36,423 nucleotides of DNA from JACVRW01 sp035705985. GTDB lineage: Bacteria > Actinomycetota > Thermoleophilia > Solirubrobacterales > Thermoleophilaceae. Positions 15,734-23,781 of this stretch are shown piece after piece. The stretch is from positions 1 to 36,423 of the forward strand of contig DASSVP010000138.1 in NCBI GenBank assembly GCA_035705985.1. Direction: 5' to 3'. Every line of letters begins with the position of its first letter. Within the stretch, counting starts at the first letter, position 1. The notes under the pieces are model-generated. The model was not told the DNA's origin and ran no database searches. It worked only from the letters and a program-made list of their open reading frames with translations. The translations under genes and the position numbers were made by a program.

Positions 15734-17701
15734 TTGAGCAGATTCTTCAAGAGCGCCGCTTTCCCGATCCTCATAGTCGTCGTGCTGGCCTTCTTCGCAC
15801 AGAAGCTGATCAGCCCTGGCGACAAGACGGAGCCGCCGAAGTACTCCGCGTTCCTGACGCAGGTGGAGCGCGGCCAGGTCAAGGACGCGACGCTCAGCAC
15901 GAAGAACAACCGGGTCGACGTCGAGCTCCGGGACGGCACGAAGTACCAGACCGCCTATCCGGACAACACCGAGCAGAACCTGGTGAACACGCTGCGCGCG
16001 CAGGACGTGAGCGTGGACGTGAAGCCAAAGGGCGGATCGGGCTGGCTCACCGCGCTGACCTACATCCTGCCGTTCGTGATCTTCCTGCTGTTCTGGCTCT
16101 TCATCATCAACCAGATGCAGGGCGGCGGGTCGAAGGTCATGTCCTTCGGCAAGTCGCGCGCGAAGCGGATGTCGGTGGACTCGCCGAAGATCACGTTCCG
16201 CGACGTCGCGGGCGTGGACGAGGCGGTGGAGGAGCTCCACGAGATCAAGGAGTTCCTCGAGAACCCCAAGAAGTTCCAGGCGCTCGGCGCGCGCATCCCC
16301 AAGGGCGTTCTCCTGTACGGGCCGCCCGGCACCGGCAAGACGCTGCTCGCGCGCGCTGTCGCGGGCGAGGCGGGCGTGCCGTTCTTCTCCATCTCGGGCT
16401 CCGACTTCGTGGAGATGTTCGTAGGCGTTGGCGCTTCGCGTGTCCGCGACCTCTTCGAGCAGGCGAAGCAGAACTCGCCCTGCATCATCTTCATGGACGA
16501 GATCGACGCGGTGGGTCGTCACCGCGGCGCCGGTCTCGGCGGCGGCCACGACGAGCGCGAGCAGACGCTCAACCAGCTCCTCGTGGAGATGGACGGCTTC
16601 GAGATGAAGGACAACATCATCCTCATCGCCGCCACCAACCGCCCGGACATCCTGGACCCGGCGCTGCTGCGCCCGGGCCGCTTCGACCGCCAGATCGTGG
16701 TGGACCGCCCGGACCGCAAGGGCCGCCAGAAGATCCTTCAGGTGCACACGCGCGGCAAGCCGCTCGCGAAGGAGATCGACCTCGACGTGCTGGCCGGCCA
16801 GACGCCCGGTTTCACCGGCGCCGACCTCCAGAACCTCGTGAACGAGGCTGCGCTGCTCGCCGCCCGCATGGGCAAGCGCGAGATCGACCACCTCCAGCTG
16901 GAGGAGGGGATCATGCGCGTGATCGCGGGCCCGGAGAAGAAGACCCGCGTGATGTCCGAGAAGGAGCGCCGCGTGACGGCGTTCCACGAGATGGGCCACG
17001 CGCTCGTCGCCCACTACCTCGAGAACACGGATCCGGTCCACAAGATCTCGGTGATCTCGCGCGGCCAGGCACTCGGCTACACGATCTCGCTGCCGACCGA
17101 GGACAAGTTCCTCACGACGCGCGCGGAGCTGTCGGACACGATGGCGATGACGCTCGGCGGCCGCGCGGCGGAGGAGATCGTGTTCGGCGAGGTCACGACA
17201 GGCGCCTCGAACGACCTCGAGAAGGTCACCGCGACCGCCAAGCAGATGGTCATGCGCTTCGGCATGTCGGAGCGGCTCGGCCCGCGCGTATTCGGCCACG
17301 ATCACGGCCAGCCGTTCCTGGGCCGCGAGTTCAGCTCGGAGCCCGACTACTCCGACGAGATCGCCCGTGAGATCGACGACGAGATCCGGCGCATCGTCGA
17401 GGAGGCGCACCAGACGGCGCGCGCCGTGCTCGAGGACCACCGCGAGAGCCTTGACCTGACCTCCGAGATCCTGCTGCGCCGCGAGACGATCGAGCGCGAG
17501 CAGTTCATCGAGCTGCTCGCGGGCAAGAGCGAGGACGAGGTGTTCGGCGCCGAGGCGCCGCCCGTCCCCGTGCCGCCCCCGGCCGCCCCGGAGGCGCCGG
17601 AGCGCAAGCCCTCGCCGCAGCCGAAGACGCTGCCCCGGCCCGGCCTCGCCGGCGGCGCCGCTGAGATGCGCGCGGACACGCGCGCGCCCGAGAAGCCCTA
17701 G
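15734..17701 (+). CDS. ftsH: ATP-dependent zinc metalloprotease FtsH
   Basis: FtsH (655 residues) is the membrane-anchored AAA+ protease that degrades unassembled and short-lived proteins. Two transmembrane segments are visible (about 8-24 and 103-124) flanking an extracytoplasmic domain. The AAA domain has Walker A GPPGTGKT (about 195), Walker B IIFMDEID (about 252) and the second region of homology with RPGRFDR (about 315). The zinc protease motif is FHEMGHALV (about 416). The C-terminal 50 residues are Pro-rich and unstructured. Start TTG 15734 has AGGA 9 nt upstream. The stop overlaps that of the convergent pseudogene at CTAG. It follows hpt, as in many actinobacteria. Confidence 0.97.
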   Translation: MSRFFKSAAFPILIVVVLAFFAQKLISPGDKTEPPKYSAFLTQVERGQVKDATLSTKNNRVDVELRDGTKYQTAYPDNTEQNLVNTLRAQDVSVDVKPKGGSGWLTALTYILPFVIFLLFWLFIINQMQGGGSKVMSFGKSRAKRMSVDSPKITFRDVAGVDEAVEELHEIKEFLENPKKFQALGARIPKGVLLYGPPGTGKTLLARAVAGEAGVPFFSISGSDFVEMFVGVGASRVRDLFEQAKQNSPCIIFMDEIDAVGRHRGAGLGGGHDEREQTLNQLLVEMDGFEMKDNIILIAATNRPDILDPALLRPGRFDRQIVVDRPDRKGRQKILQVHTRGKPLAKEIDLDVLAGQTPGFTGADLQNLVNEAALLAARMGKREIDHLQLEEGIMRVIAGPEKKTRVMSEKERRVTAFHEMGHALVAHYLENTDPVHKISVISRGQALGYTISLPTEDKFLTTRAELSDTMAMTLGGRAAEEIVFGEVTTGASNDLEKVTATAKQMVMRFGMSERLGPRVFGHDHGQPFLGREFSSEPDYSDEIAREIDDEIRRIVEEAHQTARAVLEDHRESLDLTSEILLRRETIEREQFIELLAGKSEDEVFGAEAPPVPVPPPAAPEAPERKPSPQPKTLPRPGLAGGAAEMRADTRAPEKP

Positions 17702-18614
17702 CTGTAAGACCCGAGCAGGCTGAGCAGCTCGTCCACGTCGTTGTCCGTGTTGTAGACGTGGAATGACGTCCGGAGCAGCCCGGCGCGGCCGGCGGCCATC
17801 ACGCGCGTGCCGGCGAGCCGCTGCTCCACCTCGGGGAGCTCCGTCGAGACGATCGCCGAGTCGCCGGCGGCAGGCCTAGCCCCTCGCGGAACCGGGTCGC
17901 GAGCGTGAGGTCGTGCGCGTGGATCGCATCGATGCCGGCCTCGAGCAGCAGCTCGAGCGTCGGCGCCGTGGCCACCCACGGGAACCAGGCGGGGCTCACG
18001 CCGACGCGGCGCGCCTCGGGCGCGAGCCGCAGCGTGGTGCCATAGAAGGACTCGTAGGGGTCGACGCCCGCGTACCAGCCGGCCGCAAGTGGCGTCAGCG
18101 TCTCGGCCAGCTCCGGCCGGAGGCTCACGAACGCGGTGCCGCGCGGCGAGCAGAGCCACTTGTAGGCGCTGCACGCCAGCGCGTCGACGCGCGCGGCGTC
18201 GAGCGCCAGCCAGCCGCACGCCTGCGTCGCGCGAGGGCGTCCACGGCCACGAGCTCGACCTCGATGCCGCCGTCCTGCGCGAGGAACGGCCACAGCAGCG
18301 AGGTGAACTCGGGCTCCGCCGAGAGCACGCGCGCGCCATCCGGCAGCGAGGCCGCCACCAGGCCGACCATGCTCGACGTGTTGGAGCCGATCGCGACCCA
18401 CTCGACCGGCACTCCGACCATGCGAGCGAAACGACGCCCGCGCGGCCTAGGTCGAGTCGCCCCAGTGTTCCCAGCTGGCGCGCCCGCCGTGCCAGTCCTC
18501 GAGCGCAGCCTGTAAGGCCTCCCATGCAGGGTCGGGCGGAACGCCATATAGCTCGCCGTTGTTGAGGTACAGCGTCTCCGGGTCCCAGAGCCGCTGCGCC
18601 CCCGCGATGTCCAC
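17698..18614 (-). pseudogene. Decayed class-V PLP aminotransferase
   Basis: Fragments of one aminotransferase/cysteine-desulfurase-fold protein are spread over three frames. It opens with GTG 18614 (VDIAGAQRLWDPETLYLNNG) and reads 55 codons to an in-frame TAG (18447-18449). One extra base near 18429-18431 shifts it to the frame of ARMVGVPVEWVAIGSNTSSM. Around 18230 that frame jumps from VELVAVDALA to ATQACGWLALD; the stretch normally between them (several tens of residues) is missing. The PLP lysine segment CSAYKWLCSPRG survives. A last one-base shift near 17868 leads to GDSAIVSTELPEVEQ and the end SLLGSYS. With a nonsense codon, two indels and a deletion it cannot make an intact enzyme. Its GTG overlaps the stop of the membrane gene before it. 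Confidence 0.85.
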
Positions 18615-19195
18615 TACGCCGGAGCCGGCGCCCCCGCGGCCCCCGCGTCGATCGCGCGCAGGCGGGCGAGGATGTAGGCGATCCCCGCGATCAGCACGAC
18701 GGCCATCGCGATCAGGACTGCCGGGTCGTCGCCCGTGGGCTTCACGACCATGTCGAAGACCACGAGTGTCAGCACCACGTAGTCCACGCGTGCCTTGACG
18801 ATGAGCTTGCGGAGGTCCACCCGGAGCTGAGGAGTGAGCCTGCCGCCGGCCGCCTCCATGTCGCGGCCGAGGCGCTCGCTCGCGGGCTTCAGCATGAACA
18901 GGCCGGTCACGAATGTCGCCGCGAAGCCGACCAGGCCGAGGACGATCCAGAGCTGGTCGAAGCCCCAGGCGTCGCTCTCGATGACCAGCGCGATGCCCAT
19001 CACGACGACGATCAGCGAGGCGGGGATGAACAGCCGCGGTGCCAGCCGCTCCTGGTCCTTCGCGAAGCGCAGCAGCGCGGCTTCGTCCGAGTCCCTGTCG
19101 TATCCGAGCGCGAGCACCAGGCTGAACAGCCCGGCGCCGATCCAGACGATCGTGGCGGCGATATGGACGAAGAGGAGCAGCTCGTACAGGGTCAT
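18614..19195 (-). CDS. Small integral membrane protein (DUF2269-like)
   Basis: This 193-residue membrane protein has a typical DUF2269-like opening, MTLYELLLFVHIAATIVWIGAG, with a His and a Trp in the first transmembrane helix. Four to five hydrophobic segments are visible (about 5-25, 58-75, 85-105, 140-158 and 163-182), with a charged loop between the third and fourth. The function of such proteins is unknown. ATG 19195 is chosen because it begins at the first helix; the much longer frame upstream runs antisense to folP. It formerly headed an operon with the aminotransferase pseudogene that follows. Confidence 0.8.
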   Translation of the reverse strand: MTLYELLLFVHIAATIVWIGAGLFSLVLALGYDRDSDEAALLRFAKDQERLAPRLFIPASLIVVVMGIALVIESDAWGFDQLWIVLGLVGFAATFVTGLFMLKPASERLGRDMEAAGGRLTPQLRVDLRKLIVKARVDYVVLTLVVFDMVVKPTGDDPAVLIAMAVVLIAGIAYILARLRAIDAGAAGAPAPA

Positions 19196-19201
19196 GGCGA
19201 C

Positions 19202-19207
19202 TTTGTA
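19202..19207 (-). promoter_or_regulatory. Possible -10 element TACAAA of the membrane gene
   Basis: TACAAA on the minus strand is 6 nt before ATG 19195, with no ribosome binding site. The last position departs from TANNNT, so this is a weak call. Confidence 0.3.
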
Positions 19208-19231
19208 TCCGCGAACGCGGACGATGGCAAG

Positions 19232-20053
19232 ATGCGGCTGGTGCGCCACCCGGTTCTCATGGGCATCGTCAACGTGACGCCGGACTCGTTCTCGGACGGT
19301 GGCCTGTTCCTCGATGCGGACACGGCGATCGAGCACGGACGCGCGCTCGCCGGCGAGGGCGCCGACATCCTCGACGTGGGAGGCGAGTCCACGCGACCCG
19401 GCGCGGACCCGGTGCCCCTCCGCGTGGAGCTCGACCGGGTCCTCCCGGTCGTGTCGGGTCTGGCCGGCGACGCGACGATCTCGATCGACACGACGAAGGC
19501 GCAGGTCGCTCGCGAGGCGCTCGATGCGGGGGCCTCCATCGTGAACGACGTCTCCGCGTTTCGCTTCGAAGCGGAGATGGCGGGAGTGGTCGCGGAGTCC
19601 GGCGCCAGGTGCTGTCTGATGCACATGCTCGGTGAGCCGCGCACGATGCAGAAGGACCCTCGCTACGACGACGTCGTGTCCGACGTGAAGGCGTTCCTCG
19701 AGGAGCGGCTCGCCTTCGCCGTCTCGCAGGGCGTGCCGGAGGAGCGGGTCTGGCTCGACCCCGGCATCGGGTTCGGCAAGACGGTCGAGCACAACGTCGA
19801 GCTGCTGCGACGCGTCGACGAGATCGTCGCGATCGGCCGGCCGGTGGTGGTCGGCACCTCGCGGAAGAGCTTTCTCGGCAGGCTCGCCGGCGGCCGCGAC
19901 GAGGGCGATCGGCTTCCCGGCACGATCGCCACGAACGTGCTGGCGCTCGAGCGGGGGGCGAGCGTCTTCCGCGTGCACGACGTCGCCCAGAACAGGGACG
20001 CCCTGCAAGTGGCCGCTGCTACTTTCAGCCCGGATGTGGGAGAGGGAGCCTGA
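19232..20053 (+). CDS. folP: Dihydropteroate synthase
   Basis: FolP (273 residues) condenses p-aminobenzoate with dihydropterin pyrophosphate in folate synthesis. Motifs in order: VLMGIVNVTPDSFSDGG (near residue 8), DVGGESTRPGA (about 49), DPGIGFGKTVEHN (about 180) and GTSRKSFLG (about 208). The start is placed at ATG 19232 (MRLVRHPV), the usual distance before the first strand; no clear ribosome binding site is visible there. The 3' end overlaps folB by 20 nt. folP-folB-folK form one operon ended by a strong terminator. Confidence 0.95.
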   Translation: MRLVRHPVLMGIVNVTPDSFSDGGLFLDADTAIEHGRALAGEGADILDVGGESTRPGADPVPLRVELDRVLPVVSGLAGDATISIDTTKAQVAREALDAGASIVNDVSAFRFEAEMAGVVAESGARCCLMHMLGEPRTMQKDPRYDDVVSDVKAFLEERLAFAVSQGVPEERVWLDPGIGFGKTVEHNVELLRRVDEIVAIGRPVVVGTSRKSFLGRLAGGRDEGDRLPGTIATNVLALERGASVFRVHDVAQNRDALQVAAATFSPDVGEGA

Positions 20054-20471
20054 CGACGACTTCGACGAGATCGACGACGACGAGCTCGCCGGCGAGGGCA
20101 CCTCGAGCTCGCCCGCGGTATCGATCGAGGTAACCGGCCTCTCGCTCTACACCCATCACGGCGTCGGCGAGGCGGAGCGTGAGGTGGGCCAGCGGCTCGT
20201 GTTCGACATCGCCTTCGAGCTGGACGAGTGCGATGCGACCGTCACCGACCGCGTCGAGGACACCGTGAACTACGCGGAGGTCTGCGAGCAGGTCGCGCTC
20301 GGCGCGCAGGAGCGCTCGTACAAGACGCTCGAGCGCTTGTGCGCCGCGGTGGCGGACCGCCTCATCGACCGTTTCGGCGCCGAGTCCGTGCGCGTGAAGG
20401 CCACGAAGCCGGAGCCGCCGATCCCGCTGCCGGTCGAAGAGGTCTCGGTCGAGGTGTGGAAAGAGGTCTAG
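20034..20471 (+). CDS. folB: Dihydroneopterin aldolase with acidic N-terminal extension
   Basis: FolB (145 residues) converts dihydroneopterin to hydroxymethyl-dihydropterin. The core from residue about 29 (SIEVTGLSLYTHHGVGEAE) is standard: the Glu after HHGVGEAE, NYAEVCEQV (substrate site) and the late VRVKATKPEPP with the catalytic Lys are present. The preceding residues are strongly acidic (DDDFDEIDDDELAGEG) and are not part of the usual fold. They are read from sequence that partly overlaps the end of folP. No alternative start exists close to the core, so the extension is probably real. Confidence 0.93.
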   Translation: MWEREPDDDFDEIDDDELAGEGTSSSPAVSIEVTGLSLYTHHGVGEAEREVGQRLVFDIAFELDECDATVTDRVEDTVNYAEVCEQVALGAQERSYKTLERLCAAVADRLIDRFGAESVRVKATKPEPPIPLPVEEVSVEVWKEV

Positions 20472-20953
20472 TCGGCTACCTCGGGCTTGGGTCGAACGAG
20501 GGCGACCGGCTCGAGAACCTGCGTGCCGCCCGCGAGGCGCTCGCGGCGCACGGGGTGGAGGTGCTCGCCTCGTCTTCCGTGTACGAGACCGCGCCGCAGG
20601 GCGAGGTGCTCCACCAGCCGGACTTCCTGAACGCGGTGGTCCGGATCCGCACCGCACTCGGCCCCGAGGAGCTGCTCGACGCGGCGAAGGCGGTGGAGCG
20701 CGACCTGGGGCGCGATCCGGGCGGCGTGCGCCACGGCCCGCGGCCGATCGACGTCGACGTACTGCTGCTCGGCGACCTGGAGTTCAGCTCCGAGCGCCTC
20801 AGCCTGCCGCACCGCGAGGTGAGGAGCCGGCGCTTCGTGCTCGAGCCGCTGCTCGAGCTCGAGCCGGAGCTCTCGCTGCCGGGCGGCCGGCCGCTTGCGC
20901 CATGGCTCGACGCGGTGCGCGACCAGCCCGTTCGCCGCGCCGGTCCCTTGTGA
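20456..20953 (+). CDS. folK: Hydroxymethyl-dihydropterin pyrophosphokinase
   Basis: FolK (165 residues) transfers pyrophosphate from ATP to 6-hydroxymethyl-dihydropterin, making the FolP substrate. GYLGLGSNEGDR is at the start, SSVYETAPQG about 37, QPDFLNAVV about 52, and the Mg/ATP motif HGPRPIDVDVLLLG at about 95-108. The GTG at 20456 is the only start that keeps the first strand, and it overlaps the folB stop by 16 nt. The longer open frame from 20228 is a folB shadow. Confidence 0.94.
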   Translation: MERGLVGYLGLGSNEGDRLENLRAAREALAAHGVEVLASSSVYETAPQGEVLHQPDFLNAVVRIRTALGPEELLDAAKAVERDLGRDPGGVRHGPRPIDVDVLLLGDLEFSSERLSLPHREVRSRRFVLEPLLELEPELSLPGGRPLAPWLDAVRDQPVRRAGPL

Positions 20954-20972
20954 CCCCCCAGGCGGGGGGTTT
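20953..20972 (+). terminator. Intrinsic terminator of the fol operon
   Basis: ACCCCCC (20953-20959) and GGGGGGT (20964-20970) form a perfect 7-bp stem with a 4-nt loop, followed by TT. It starts on the last base of the folK stop codon. Confidence 0.75.
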
Positions 20973-21022
20973 ACCGTCTCCTGACGTGGCCCGGCAGGTG
21001 CATCCGCGGGACGGTAGATGCG

Positions 21023-21244
21023 ATGGACGACTCGCTGGAGATCGCAACATTCCGCGGGAACGACGAGCCTGCGCTCGTCGAGGCCGCGCTCGCGTGCCGC
21101 GCCTGCCTCTCCGGCGCGGTCGACTGGTCGCTGCGGGTGGAGGACTTCGAGGGCACCGTGGAGTGCCGCTGCCAGAGCTGCGGCTACGTGCGCGAGGTGT
21201 CCCTGACCTCGGAGCAGGCGCTGCGGCTGTCGCTCACCGCGTAA
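21023..21244 (+). CDS. Small zinc-ribbon protein, function unknown
   Basis: A 73-residue acidic protein with two cysteine pairs, CRAC (about 25-28) and CRCQSC (about 49-54), spaced as in a zinc ribbon. The end is ...VREVSLTSEQALRLSLTA. I do not recognise the family. It sits alone after the fol terminator, 31 nt ahead of the histidine kinase gene, and may be co-transcribed with it. A weak GGGACGG precedes the ATG. Metal binding is inferred from the cysteines only. Confidence 0.6.
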   Translation: MDDSLEIATFRGNDEPALVEAALACRACLSGAVDWSLRVEDFEGTVECRCQSCGYVREVSLTSEQALRLSLTA

Positions 21245-21275
21245 CCCGGCACGGAGAAGGCGGGTAGAGAAGGCG

Positions 21276-22397
21276 ATGGCCGAAGCCGAGGCCCTGTCGC
21301 CGCGCACGGACGCGCTCGACGTGATCGTCGAGCTGCTCGGCGCGCTCGGCGGGACGCCGCCCTCGGGCCGCGAGTTCTACGACCGTCTCTGTGACGCCTG
21401 CTGCCGGCTCGGGTCGATGGAGCGCGCCGGGCTGCTCCTCTACGACGACGCCCGGCAGCTCGTGGTGGTGGTGGGGAGCCACGGCGTGGAGCCCGGGCTG
21501 CTGTCGGAGGTCTACGGGACGCTCGAGGAGACGCCGATCGCGCAGGTGGCGCTGTCGGAGGACCGCGTGGTCGAGGTGACAGGCGACATCGAGCGCTGGG
21601 TGCCGGAGCGCTACGCGCGGCTCGGCGGCGTGGAGACGCTCTGCTGCGTGCCGGTATCGGCGGGTGGTCGCTGGCTCGGCGTGGTGTTCGCCGACCGCGG
21701 CGGCACGCGCTTCGAGCTCACCGACGAGGAGCGCCACGCGATGTGGACGCTCGGCAAGACCGCCGCCCTGGCCGCGAGCGTCCGGATCGCGACGAGCCAG
21801 CAGGGCCGCGCGCGGCTGCTTCAGGCGCGCATCGACCTGGCGCGCGAGCTGCACGAGCGCGTGGTGCAGCGCCTCTTCGGCGTCTCGCTCGTGCTCGGCT
21901 CGGAGCACGCGCTGAGCGAGGAGGCGCGCCGCCGCTGCGCGGAGGAGATGCACGCGGCGCTCGCCGACCTGCGCGAGGCGCTGTCGCGACCGCTCGCCCC
22001 GCCGAGCATCGACACGGGGGCGACGCTCCGCGCCGAGCTTGCGCGGCTCGGCCGCCACTACAAGGACCTGCCGCTCGAGCTGGTGTGGGAGGAGGGCGTC
22101 GAGGTGCCGGAGGACGTGGAGCCGCTTGCGCAGTCGGTGCTCGCCGAGGCGCTGCGGAACGCGCACAAGCACGCGCGCCCGAGCGGCGTGCGGGTGCACG
22201 TCGGGCGGGTGGACGGCGCGTTCCTCCTCGAGGTGCGAAACGACGGCGCCACGCCCGGGAGCCGCGGCACCGGGATGGGGCTGCGGCTGGCTGCCGTGGA
22301 GGCACTCCAGCGCGGCGCGCTCGTGGAGTTCGGGCCCGAGGGTCAGGACTGGCGCGTGCGGCTCGTGGTCCCGGTCGAGGAGGACGCGGGCGAGTGA
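21276..22397 (+). CDS. GAF-domain sensor histidine kinase (NarL/HisKA_3 type)
   Basis: This soluble 373-residue kinase has no transmembrane segment. Residues about 20-170 form a GAF-like sensor domain. The HisKA_3 dimerisation region follows with ARELHERVVQRLFGVSLVLG (phospho-acceptor His193). The HATPase domain has EALRNAHKHARP (N box, about 290) and GTGMGLRLAAVEAL (G box). GAGAAGG lies 4 nt before the ATG. Its stop overlaps the GTG of the response regulator (GTGA), so the pair is translated together. The GAF ligand is not predictable; the domain has several Cys (CDACC, TLCCVP) that could be redox or metal active. Confidence 0.9.
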   Translation: MAEAEALSPRTDALDVIVELLGALGGTPPSGREFYDRLCDACCRLGSMERAGLLLYDDARQLVVVVGSHGVEPGLLSEVYGTLEETPIAQVALSEDRVVEVTGDIERWVPERYARLGGVETLCCVPVSAGGRWLGVVFADRGGTRFELTDEERHAMWTLGKTAALAASVRIATSQQGRARLLQARIDLARELHERVVQRLFGVSLVLGSEHALSEEARRRCAEEMHAALADLREALSRPLAPPSIDTGATLRAELARLGRHYKDLPLELVWEEGVEVPEDVEPLAQSVLAEALRNAHKHARPSGVRVHVGRVDGAFLLEVRNDGATPGSRGTGMGLRLAAVEALQRGALVEFGPEGQDWRVRLVVPVEEDAGE

Positions 22398-22999
22398 GCC
22401 CGGACCGGAACATCCGCGTGCTCGTGGTGGACGACCACGACGTCGTGCACTGGGGCTTCCGGCTGCTGTTGACGGAACAGCCGTGGGTGGAGCGCTGCCT
22501 GACGGCTTCGAGCGTGGAAGAGGCGCTCGAGATGGCGCGCCGCTACGAGCCGCACGTGGCGCTCGTGGACCTGTTCCTCGGGGAGGAGTCCGGCGCCGAG
22601 CTGTGCGAGGCGATCCGGCGCGAGTCGCCCAACACGCGGATCCTGCTGATCTCGGGCGCCGGCTGGATCTCGCCGCAGGCGGCGAAGGCCGCGGGCGCGT
22701 CGGGATTCGTGTCGAAGGACTGGCCGGCGCACGACGTGGCCATGGCGGTGCGAATGGTCGGCAAGGGGATGACCGTGTTCTCACCGCGTGCGGAGCAGCC
22801 GTCGGCGCGCTTGTCGGAGCGCGAGCGCGCGGTGCTCACGCACATGGCGAGCGGTGCCACGAACAAGGAGATCGCCGAGCGCCTGTTCCTCTCGCCGCAC
22901 ACGGTCAAGGAGCACACGAGCGCGCTCTACCGCAAGCTGGGGGTGCGGAACAGAGCCGAGGCGGTGCAGCGAGCGGAGCGCCTGGGCCTGACGGCCTGA
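22394..22999 (+). CDS. NarL/LuxR-type response regulator
   Basis: A 201-residue regulator: a receiver domain with LVVDDHD (acidic pocket), phospho-acceptor Asp59 in ALVDLFLG and Lys in FVSKDW, then a LuxR helix-turn-helix (LSERERAVLTHMASGATNKEIAERLFLS, with HTVKEHTSALYRKLGV). GTG 22394 overlaps the kinase stop, so this is the cognate partner. Targets are unknown; genes on either side (fol and fab operons) are candidates only by position. Confidence 0.93.
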   Translation: MSPDRNIRVLVVDDHDVVHWGFRLLLTEQPWVERCLTASSVEEALEMARRYEPHVALVDLFLGEESGAELCEAIRRESPNTRILLISGAGWISPQAAKAAGASGFVSKDWPAHDVAMAVRMVGKGMTVFSPRAEQPSARLSERERAVLTHMASGATNKEIAERLFLSPHTVKEHTSALYRKLGVRNRAEAVQRAERLGLTA

Positions 23000-23078
23000 C
23001 CACCGCGGGCATTGGCGCTTTCGGTTGCCAACTGGAAATGAACACGCCCGACCCTTGGGTCAACGCCTCATCCGAGAG

Positions 23079-23699
23079 CTAGGCGCGCGGGCGCTCGTTT
23101 ACGCGCGCGATCCAGGCCGCTAGGCGGGGGTGGCCGCCGTCCAGGGCCAGGTGCTCTTCGAGGATGCGGTGGAAGAGCTCGTCGTCCGCCGGGTCGCGCA
23201 GGCCCGCGCCGTACTTCAGGAAGGGGAAGGCGGCGCAGTCGGCTGCGGAGAAGTCGTCGCCGAAGAGGTGGTCGCGGCCGTCGAGGAGGTCCTCGAAGCG
23301 TTCCAGCGACGCTCGCATGGAGGCGCGATGGGCGCCGATCACGTCGTCGTCCGGGTTCGCCAGCTCGAGCTCGTCCTCCATCGCGTTCGGCGCGACCTTC
23401 CAGACCTCGTTGAACCAGTCGAGGAACACGTCCAGCTCTGCGCGCCGGGCCGTGTCGCGCGGGAACAGCGGCGGGTCGGGCCACTTCTCGTCGAGGTGGC
23501 GAAGGATCCGCGTGGAGTCCGGGATCACCGCGTGGCCGTCCACCAAGACGGGCACCAGCCCCTGGCCGCTCACCTCGACGACGGGCGAGCGGTCCTCGTA
23601 CGAGATCACCACTGATTCCACCTCGAGGCCCTTGTGGGCGAGGGCCAGCGCCACGCGCTCGACATTGGTCGAAAACGGGGCTCTGTAGAGCCGGAGCAT
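23079..23699 (-). CDS. Glutathione S-transferase-like protein
   Basis: This 206-residue protein has a thioredoxin-like N-terminal domain (MLRLYRAPFSTNVERVALAL; a Ser-Thr pair at the usual catalytic position; GLVPVLVDG with the cis-Pro; PDSTRILRHLDEKW as the glutathione-contact segment) and an all-helical C-terminal domain. Actinobacteria of this type often lack glutathione, so the thiol cofactor and substrate are uncertain. It is divergent from the fab operon. The ATG at 23699 lies 6 nt after a TACCTT hexamer, with no ribosome binding site. Confidence 0.88.
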   Translation of the reverse strand: MLRLYRAPFSTNVERVALALAHKGLEVESVVISYEDRSPVVEVSGQGLVPVLVDGHAVIPDSTRILRHLDEKWPDPPLFPRDTARRAELDVFLDWFNEVWKVAPNAMEDELELANPDDDVIGAHRASMRASLERFEDLLDGRDHLFGDDFSAADCAAFPFLKYGAGLRDPADDELFHRILEEHLALDGGHPRLAAWIARVNERPRA

Positions 23700-23705
23700 C
23701 GGGGG

Positions 23706-23734
23706 AAGGTACCCCCCCGACCGGGGGGTACTGT
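23706..23734. promoter_or_regulatory. Symmetric divergent promoter/operator of GST gene and fab operon
   Basis: GTACCCCCC (23709-23717) and GGGGGGTAC (23723-23731) form a perfect 9-bp inverted repeat around CGACC. Each end supplies the TAC of an outward -10-like hexamer: TACCTT on the minus strand (23711-23706), 6 nt before the GST-like ATG, and TACTGT on the plus strand (23729-23734), toward fabD. A dimeric regulator bound here would cover both promoters. The hairpin could instead act in RNA. Confidence 0.45.
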
Positions 23735-23781
23735 GTCCCGCCCGGCTAACGGACCGGCCTCCGGAGAGAAGGGTTCATGTA

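Noticed and set aside
15473..17440. A 655-codon minus-strand open frame antisense to ftsH
   Set aside because: ftsH has every expected motif in order; the antisense frame is low-complexity Arg/Val/Leu/His sequence without any domain.
23012..23061. Short dyads after the response regulator (TTGGC...GCCAA and GACCCTTGGGTC) as terminators
   Set aside because: Five-base arms and no T tract; too weak to list, although they sit where a bidirectional terminator would be expected.
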